Below, one piece after another: positions 56,780 to 64,000 of a stretch of 64,000 nt of DNA. The position numbers were made by a program, and so were the translations under genes. Source of the stretch: Diphasiastrum complanatum (Eukaryota > Streptophyta > Lycopodiopsida > Lycopodiales > Lycopodiaceae); assembly GCA_029204225.1 (NCBI GenBank), contig CM055095.1, positions 54,401,612 through 54,465,611 of the forward strand, in the 5' to 3' direction. Numbering within the stretch: the first letter of the stretch is position 1; each line of letters opens with the position of its first letter. The notes beneath the pieces were generated by a model, which did not search any database, was not told the DNA's origin, and saw only the letters and a program-made list of their open reading frames with translations.

Positions 56780-57931
56780 TTGTGTTTTTCAAACAGTTGT
56801 CTTGCAAGGGGCTTGGTCAGAACATCTGTTGTCATTTCTGCAGTTTTCATATACTCAATCTGAATTTTTTTGTTTTTGTACAAGATCTCTAATATGATGG
56901 TATTTGAGTGGAATGTGCTTTGTCCTGGAATGGAAGACAGGGTCTTGAGTCATGGAGATTGCGCTGGTATTATCCATATACATGACAGTAGGTTCTACTT
57001 GTTTCTCTCCTAGCTCATTCAGCAGTTGTCTTATCCACACAATTTCGTTTGCATTCTTTGAAGCAACTACATATTCAGCTTCACATGAGGATTGTGCGAC
57101 AAGAGTCTGCTTTTTGCAAACCCAGCTTAGTGGCCCTCCACATATCATGAAACATCCGCTAGTGACAGATTTGTTGTCATCCTTTGAGCTTGCCCAAGTG
57201 GCATCATTGTATGCCTTCAGAGTGGATTCATCTGGCTTGGAATAGACAATGCCAAAATCCATGGTCTGCTTGAGATATCGTAAGATTCTCTTAGCTAGCT
57301 CCCAATGGTGCTTTCTTGGATTGTTAAAAAATTATGCTAAAGCATAAACAGGAAAGGCCAAATTTGGTCGAGTGCATACAGTCAGGTACAATAGAGCTCC
57401 GATCAGATTTCAAAAAAGTATATTACTCATTTCAAATTCTTCCTGCTCAGTCCTTAGATAGTCTTTTTTAGAAAGTTTTATACCAAGTGCCATAGGAGTT
57501 TCCTTTCTTTTGCATTTGAACTTTGCATAGTCTGCTAGAATTTTACAGGCATAACTATCCTGAGAAAGTTTTATAGTTCATGTTGTTTTATTCTTAGCGA
57601 TTTCTATTCCTAAGGATTTCTTAGCCTCAACAAAGTCTGTTATTTCGAACTCTCGTCCTATAAGATCCTTGGTTTCATTTACCGTCTCTAAGTCATTACC
57701 GAATATTAGAGTGTCACCAACAAATATAGCTAATATTAAGGAACTATCACCTTCAGTCTTAACAAAGACATCATTGTCTGAGACTAATCTTCTAAAACCA
57801 ATAGAGATTAAAAATTCAAACATTCTCTTATGCCAAGCTCTTGTGGCTTGCTTTAACCCATAAATGCACTTCTTTGATTTACAACACAGATCAAAAAATT
57901 CTTGGTTGTGGAAGCCTTCTGGCTGTCTCAT
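56780..57931 (-). pseudogene. copia F reverse transcriptase and RNase H
   Basis: RT frame 57,931-57,578: MRQPEGFHNQEFFDLCCKSK, KCIYGLKQATRAWHKRMFEF, and active site FVGD in place of Y/F-V-D-D (AIFVGDTLIFGND), so the polymerase is dead. RNase H frame 57,262-56,855: [80 protein letters not shown] and [13 protein letters not shown]. Between them (57,263-57,577) the connection region contains stops. It is truncated at 57,931 exactly at the start of the QPEGF motif. Polypurine tract and LTR follow at 56,743. Confidence 0.88.
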
Positions 57932-58279
57932 GTTAGAGAAAATATGGGCCCAAAGAGGGCCTTATAAGAAATGCCATGTAGGAGAGAGAAAAATAACTAT
58001 AAAGTGATTATAATATCATTTTCTAACTTCTTTACGCATCTGCTCACACTACTTTCCATGTAAATGAATGCACCTTAGTTTAGTCACATCAAACTTCACT
58101 AGTGCTTAACCATAGTTAAAATATAATTTTCAAAATGCTGAAATATTCTCTCCCAATAGTTGGGAACACTCAAAAATTTGAATTAGGAGTGACATTTCTG
58201 AAAGAAAGCCTATGCCATTTCTATCTCCAGTGTCAAAAACAAGTGTTTAGCGCCATCTCTATCTCCAGTAGAGTCGTTA

Positions 58280-61000
58280 GTGCCATCTCCAGCTTTGTTA
58301 TTGTCATTGTGTTGTTTGATACTATACTGCTGTACTGATGACAAAGCTTTATCATCTTCATATGGATTTTCACCAGAATATGCTCTGCTCAGGACAAGAA
58401 ACTCAAAGCAACCCAAATTGTCAAATTCTGAAATGGTCCGATACAGGGAGGAAAAGCTAAAGCATGTAGATTTATGGTCATCAGGAACATTGTATCCTAT
58501 TGATCCATGCTCATTGCAACATCCAGATTTTCATTCGGTGAGTCAATTAATAATCTATATGTGTCATGGTAAAAATGGCCTTTTGATGCTCTATGGGAAT
58601 GCACATTCAATGCAAAGAATATATTATTTGGAAGAGGAATCAAGGAAAATATCAAAGGAGTAGGAAGAAAAATCTACAAAGTTGAAAACTTGTTTGGATG
58701 AAAATGAGATGCTCAAGAAGGAGATCCAAAGGTAAAAATCTTCTTTGCATCATTATACAACTAGTAATGATGAGATAAAAATTGCATTTCAATCCATGCG
58801 TATCTCATATTTGTCTCTTCTTTAAGATATGGATGTGCTCAACAGAAAGGTCCGAAGCAACAAGAGGAAAAGATTGGTAAACAAGGATATATGTGATCTA
58901 TCATCCAGAGGAGGTCATAGAAAAAGACAAATCCGTGCATTCAAGTAAGTTATAGCTTATTTGATATTGAATATTGCTTGAACTTTTTGATTCATTCATA
59001 ATCACTAATTTTGTTATTTATTCATTTCAACTTTCTATTGATTTGCTTATTATATATTGCGGTGAATATTATGAGTGTCCTAATTCCTATTGACATTTTC
59101 TTGAACATTATATTTGCAATGCAGATCAGCATTGGTTTTGAAGACCATTTGGCCGATAAGATTTCAATTGGAAACTCACTAGCCTCTATCTTGACTTCTA
59201 AATCTATGAAATCAATGTTAAACAATAACAAAATAAAAAAGATTAAGGCTTCAGTTACTGATACCATTATGGATGACGTTGGAAAAATATTAGACACTAC
59301 ATTGCTTCAGGGGGCATGTGACTTTTCTAGCATCAAAGAGAAGCATATGCAATAATGTTTAAGATGATAAAGGAGGCATTTGCACAGGTAAATATTAAAA
59401 AGTTTCCAATCCCACGACCATTTCATCTTTTTAAAAAAAGAGACATGTTAAGCCAAGGCATGCAGACAATAGTTGGTAATCCATCTCATATCCGTGAAGT
59501 GTATTGCTTGAAAGGAGAAAGTCTTGCTTATAACAATTCCAGCAATTTATTTATTGACATTAATCAGTTACTAACATTCATCATAAATTTTTACGGTATT
59601 ACAAATGAGAATGTCAATAACAAGTTGATAGTTGTTCTCAAGTTAGATGAGTCTGAAATTATAAAAGGACAAAAAATGGCAAGAGTCAGTCTCCCAATCA
59701 TGAATGGAGCACTTTCAAATTCAGAAGACTCAGAAGGCCTCAATTTCAGTGTTCAATCAAAAAATGATATCTGGTGGTTGGCAGCATTTCAGGTATAGCA
59801 GTTCATTTGCATAATAAATAGGGATAGTCATTTGAATATGGATTTATTTGGAAAATCTTCTCTATGTTAATATTATGAGGCTAATCATGTTTTTGTATTC
59901 TCTTATAGGTGATGAAAGAAGACCATGACATTCTCTCATGGATATTTAATATACGGTCATATCCTGCCACCATAAAAAATCACATGGAGGGAGTTCCACT
60001 CAATATTCCTGGAATTGGCACTTTCAACATTGAATGGCATTTAGCAGGAGATCTGAAGACATTAAAATGTATGTTCAATGTATCTCATGGCGCTAACTCT
60101 AAACACCCTTGTTTGTACTGCATGAAAATAGCAAAAGACATGACAAAGAGTACATGAATATCAAGAGATCGAGAAGATCCTAATTGGAAACTTGTACTAC
60201 CGATTATTCTTCGAAATGTTCATATTTGTAAAAATAATATATCTTCACATCTTGTTTGCATGGAATTCCGAGCCAGAGGCCTCTGCGAAGGAAGCTATTT
60301 CTAGATTAGAGGATGTGTTGTCCAAAGCAGGCTTACATAAAGGCCACGTTAAAATAAAAAAAGATGACAAGTTATCAGGTAAAACGGGAAATATTCCATG
60401 CAAACTGAGCATTGGAGGATCCAAAGCTCGAAGGTTTTTATCAAATTATTCTGGCAAACAATCCAAGATTCAATACACGGTTTGAAAAGAAATTATTGCA
60501 GCAACTCAAGATTTCGAAGAAGAAGGTTCTACTCGTATACACAAAGTAGAAGTTTGGAAAAAGTTAGACAACATGGTAAAATACTAGAGAAAAGATAAAT
60601 TTTCAAATACTGATGTACAAATGATATAGAAAACAACCAGTGAATTTGTAGATGCAGTTCAAAGTGCATGGGGTGTTGATCATATAACACATTATATGGT
60701 AAGATTTCGATGTTACAGTGCGAGACAAATATGTTCAATTAAATTAGATACTTTTGGTATTGATTTAGATTATGTTTTTATGACATGCAGCACATATTAC
60801 GACATCATTCATATGGTCATCGCAAGGAATGAAAAAATCTCATTGGCAAGCAAGAGCGGCATTTCATAAAAGTACACAATATGGCGGGACTAGCACAAAA
60901 AATAGCCATATACTACAACTTTTCCAATGGTTTTATAGAAGAATCCAAATTCATCATAATACAAAATTTATACAAGCCAGTAGGCAATAGACACACAATA
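58280..61000 (+). pseudogene. multi-exon relic of a large transposase-like protein
   Basis: Candidate exons: to 58,537 (SEMVRYREEKLKHVDLWSSG; donor gtgagt); to 58,731 (coiled coil TKLKTCLDENEMLKKEIQR; donor gtaaaa; one TAG); 58,827-58,944 (DICDLSSRGGHRKRQIRAF; donor gtaagt); 59,130-59,792 (FEDHLADKISIGNSLASILT; frameshift near 59,350; VVLKLDESEIIKGQKMARVS); intron 59,793-59,908 (gtatag...ttatag); 59,909-about 60,220 (IPGIGTFNIEWHLAGDLKTL, SHGANSKHPCLYCMK, then TGA, DPNWKLVLPIILRNVHIC); about 60,262-60,698 (AISRLEDVLSKAGLHKGHVK, three stops); 60,791-61,000 (SSQGMKKSHWQARAAFHK, frameshifted). The order D-x-(S)-E, then G-D-L-K with a C-x2-C, then an MKKSHWQAR-like helix is what I recall from large unclassified DDE-type transposon proteins in corals, Hydra and some plants. 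The coding sequence is broken, so this is a relic. Confidence 0.6.
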
Positions 61001-61531
61001 AAATTCTGTATATTAAATAAAAATATCTACAAAGTACAATTCAGCAGTATTTACTCTGCTTCCAATACTTTTTCCAATGAAAGTCCAAGATAAATTCATA
61101 AACTGAATCAAAGTTAGAAAACAGATTGATGACATGGAAGACAGAAAATACGAAATATATTTTTCTCACTAGGATTGATGAGCTATATCACTGGGTATAG
61201 ACACAGATTGCTGAGTTATAAAACCAAAAGAGTCAAAACAAAATGTTCTCACATGGATTGATGACCTAGACAAAGGCCATCTAAACTCTACAAAAGGAGG
61301 TTCAACTAGAGTTTAGTTCTTAGAATAAAATTTCAGAACCACCCTTTGGAAGCTCATGAAGCTCAGTACTAAGCTCACGCAAGTCATTTTTTAAATTTAT
61401 ACAAGTGAGCTCAGAGAGGTAAACTTCTTAGTATGTTTTGAAATTTTTTAATGTATTTTTAAGCTTTTTAAGTATATTTTTACTTAAGTACTATGAGTTT
61501 TTTTTTTTAAACTCTTTGTATGCATTATATA

Positions 61532-61533
<2 letters not shown>

Positions 61534-61595
<62 letters not shown>
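61534..61595. repeat. (AT)n microsatellite, ~62 bp
   Basis: A pure AT run of about 31 dinucleotides, next to poly-T tracts. Confidence 0.96.
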
Positions 61596-61597
<2 letters not shown>

Positions 61598-61619
61598 CTT
61601 TTTTTAAACTAAAAAAACT

Positions 61620-61973
61620 AATCTACACGGCGGATTGGGGGGGAGGGGGGGTTTAATCTCTTTTTTTTTAATTAAAATAACTAATTAAAGCCCCCCCACG
61701 CCTAGCGGGTGGGCTGGGGGGAGTTTAACTTAGTTTTTTTAATTAAAGAATACTTATTTTTAATTAAAAAAAAAAAGAAATTTGATTTTTTACTTCCCCA
61801 GCCCCCCCTCCCCCCGCGGCAGCGACGGGGGGGTGTGTTTAATTTTTTACCCCCGCCCCCCGCTCCCACTCTTTTTTTTTGTTTAACTTCTCAACCCCCC
61901 CGCCCACCCGCCGAGGTGGGTGGGCGGGGGCAAAATTTAAAAAAATAACTTTTTTTTGATGTTTTCAAACCCA

Positions 61974-62013
<40 letters not shown>

Positions 62014-62035
62014 CCGTGGGTGGGGGAAGGGGGGA
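61620..62035. repeat. G/C-homopolymer and AT mosaic
   Basis: Blocks of 5-7 G or C (ggggggg, cccccccg) alternate with A/T runs (aattaaaa, ttttttt), and a 37-bp C tract lies at 61,976-62,012. The same make-up occurs at 55,780-55,930. Open frames across it are artefacts. A quadruplex-forming strand is possible. Confidence 0.85.
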
Positions 62036-62064
62036 TAATTTAAAATTTTAGTTTATTAAAAAAA

Positions 62065-62295
62065 TTTGAAATGATTCGAATTTTTGGACGATTCGAATTT
62101 TTTTGGAACGACTCGAATTTTTCCAATGATTGGAATTCTTTTGTAACGATGCGAATTTTTTTTGTAACGACTCAATTTTTTCCAATGGATCTAATTTTTT
62201 TTCAAAGGATCGTATTTTTCCAATGACTCTAATTTTGCCACTGACTTGATTTTTTTCAAACGACTCGATTTTTTCAAATGGGGCTTGAATTTTTT
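62065..62295. repeat. ~20-bp minisatellite (aacgactcgaattttttcc)
   Basis: About eleven degenerate copies of a T-rich unit, 18-22 bp apart. On the minus strand it reads as repeated Phe-Glu-Lys-Ile-Glu-Ser, a repeat artefact. Confidence 0.85.
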
Positions 62296-62799
62296 TTTTT
62301 TTGAGGAGGGGGTTAATATATATGTATTTATATATATACATATATTAACATTATTTAACTGAAAATTAGATTTAACTAAAGAAACCATGAGAAAAGCAAA
62401 AAATTATTTACCATATTGTATTACCAAAAAAATTTGAAGCAAAAATCTGTTATATGAAAGTTTTGAAATGTCAAAAGACAATGTAGATTATCATTGTAGG
62501 GGGGGTTTATTTATGTTTTTTTTCTCATTGTCAAATTTCATAAATACTTATGGGACAAATGGGATGCCACGTGTCATGAAGACATAAGATCTCAAGAAGA
62601 CCCAAGATCTCCATTTTCGGGGGACCATTTTACAATATGGAAGTTTATGCTCCTAATTTTTGTAGAATCCACTAGTTGAAGAGTGTATATATAGATTGGA
62701 AGGTGTCAATGTTGCACCAAATGCTTATGGGATTATTAAGTGCTTCAATTCTGCTCTCCTTTCTCCTCATCCCTTCCATGAACTTGCTAATACAAAAGT

Positions 62800-63420
62800 A
62801 GAAAAAAAAACATGAAAATCAAAAAAACCAAGAGAGATCAAAATATTATAAAAGATCAAAAAATAATCTTAAGAAAACCAAAAAACAAGCATCAAAATGA
62901 CAAATAAGATTAAAATGGTGAAAATCTAAAAAGACAAAATACTATAAAAAATTCCAAAAAAAAACACCATTTTATATAAAAAATATTAAAAAAACAAAAA
63001 AAAATAAATAACTCGAAAAAAAAAAAAAATGGTGTGAAAAGAACTAAATATTCAAAAAAACTAAAAAAACATTAAAAATTTGAAAAAACCTTTAAGAAAA
63101 ACAAAATAATGTCCAAAAAAATAAATTTCTGAAAAAATCAAAAAATAACATAAAAAAATCATAGAAAAAAAAAAACAAAATAGTGTCAAAAATAGTAATT
63201 TTTCGAAAAAACCAAAAAATAACACAAAAGAAAATCATAAAATAAAAAAAAACAAAATAGTGTCAAAAAAATAAAATTTTTGAAAAAATAAAAAAATAAC
63301 ATTAAAAATATCACAAAATAAAATAAAAACATAAAAAAATGAATACATTAAAAAATAAATAAAATAGTGTCAAAAAAACTAAATTTTTAAATTAAATTTT
63401 TTAAAAAATAACATAAAAAA
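62800..63420. repeat. A-rich tandem repeat with AATAGTGTCAAAAA units
   Basis: A-rich sequence in which aaaatagtgtcaaaaa recurs near 63,178, 63,256 and 63,360 (a related aataatgtccaaaaa at 63,107), with gaaaaaa(t/c)caaaaaataac between. Period varies (roughly 70-105 bp). No gene. Confidence 0.8.
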
Positions 63421-63936
63421 ATAATACCATCTGGTTCCTTGTCATTGATTGCTGATAAGTGGTGAAATTGGTCGTAAACGTTCTGTCTGCATAAATGAAC
63501 CAAAACTGTAGCTCTGTAGAAATGAACTAAAACAGCCACAGGCGACATTTTCGGGTTTTTCTCGAAAAATACGAAAAAGACAAAGGTGTCCTTAAATATC
63601 ATTTAGGGTTGTCCCACACTTTTCCAGAGTCATTTTTTTAACATTGAGACTCTTAGGAAAAAGCGAAATATGCGACACTGTGATTTTACACGAGATTTCT
63701 GTCAAGCGAAAAATGCGAAAAAGACAACACTACATTTTTCAATGGGATTCTTGACAGACGAAAATGACGACATTGTTTCGAACTCCGTGTAATTCTACAG
63801 ACTGTGTAAAACACTTGTAAATCTGTAGACTGTATAAAAACACGAAAAAATCTGCAGAACTAGATAAACAATGGATGAAGATTAAAACTGATAAGACGAT
63901 TTGTAAGAAGGAGACTAATCCAACACTCCCCCTTAA
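63420..63936 (-). mobile_element. copia LTR and polypurine tract at the window edge
   Basis: On the minus strand TTAAGGGGGAG (63,936-63,926) is followed by TGTTGGATTAGTCTCC at 63,925. The LTR runs leftward; its far end is not resolved. Its sequence contains ctgtagactgt and gcgaaaaatgcgaaaaa blocks related to LTRs at 52.4-52.6 and 56.2-56.3 kb. The coding part (63,937-64,000) is the last bases of an RNase H frame (LKAKASKDSD, then stop). Confidence 0.65.
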
Positions 63937-64000
63937 TCTGAATCCTTGGATGCCTTGGCCTTCAAACTTAGTTCTACATAGAATCTTCTATGTGACTCCA

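Noticed and set aside
61709-61948. Proline-rich 79-codon frame
   Set aside because: It is a reading of the G/C-homopolymer mosaic.
62048-62388. 97-codon frame with repeated FEKIES
   Set aside because: It is the minus-strand reading of the 20-bp T-rich minisatellite.

Overview
This window looks like nuclear DNA of a land plant. The evidence is two PLATZ-family zinc-binding protein genes (a plant-restricted family), Ty1/copia and Ty3/gypsy retrotransposons with the initiator-Met-tRNA primer site TGGTATCAGAGC, GT-AG introns in the larger relics, a SINE-like insertion and long (GA)n/(CT)n tracts. The composition (AT-rich, very long GA/CT arrays, homopolymer G/C tracts, old nested retroelements) fits a large repeat-rich genome. 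A fern or other non-flowering plant is my best guess, but nothing here proves it.

Layout. 1-5.5 kb: a degenerate minisatellite, an old LTR and unrecognised DNA. 5.5-9.7 kb: a decayed copia element (minus). 9.7-15.7 kb: a gypsy RNase H-integrase fragment (plus), a 24/25-bp minisatellite, a decayed coiled-coil ORF and CT-rich repeats. 15.9-16.5 kb: the 5' end of a copia element. 17-20.9 kb: microsatellite, SINE, two minisatellites and a G-box cluster. 21.4-22.3 kb: first PLATZ gene. 25.9-34.2 kb: a gypsy gag relic (plus), a minus-strand gypsy pol followed by an unusual decayed ORF, and fragments of cellular or large-transposon-like genes. 35-45 kb: several copia and gypsy pieces with identifiable LTRs, primer sites and polypurine tracts. 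46.5-47.4 kb: second PLATZ gene. 48.8-58 kb: a duplicated non-coding unit, copia pieces, a clean solo LTR with target-site duplication, and a divergent histone H3-fold exon joined to copia sequence. 58.3-61 kb: a multi-exon relic of a large transposase-like protein. 61.5-63.9 kb: low-complexity DNA and one more copia LTR.

How it fits together. The only genes that look intact are the two PLATZ copies. They lie in homologous segments of at least 2.2 kb (about 20.98-23.2 and 46.1-48.3 kb), so they are tandem paralogues pushed about 25 kb apart by retroelements. Almost everything else is dead mobile DNA. In many decayed frames the stops are TAG, TGA or TAA where CAG, CGA or CAA would be expected, which points to C-to-T decay at methylated cytosines. 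The most unusual items are the H3-like exon next to a copia pol, the split transposase-like gene at 58-61 kb, a cellular-type exon fused in frame to gypsy pol at 32 kb, and a long gag-like/coiled-coil ORF lying 3' of gypsy pol at 27.3-29.6 kb.
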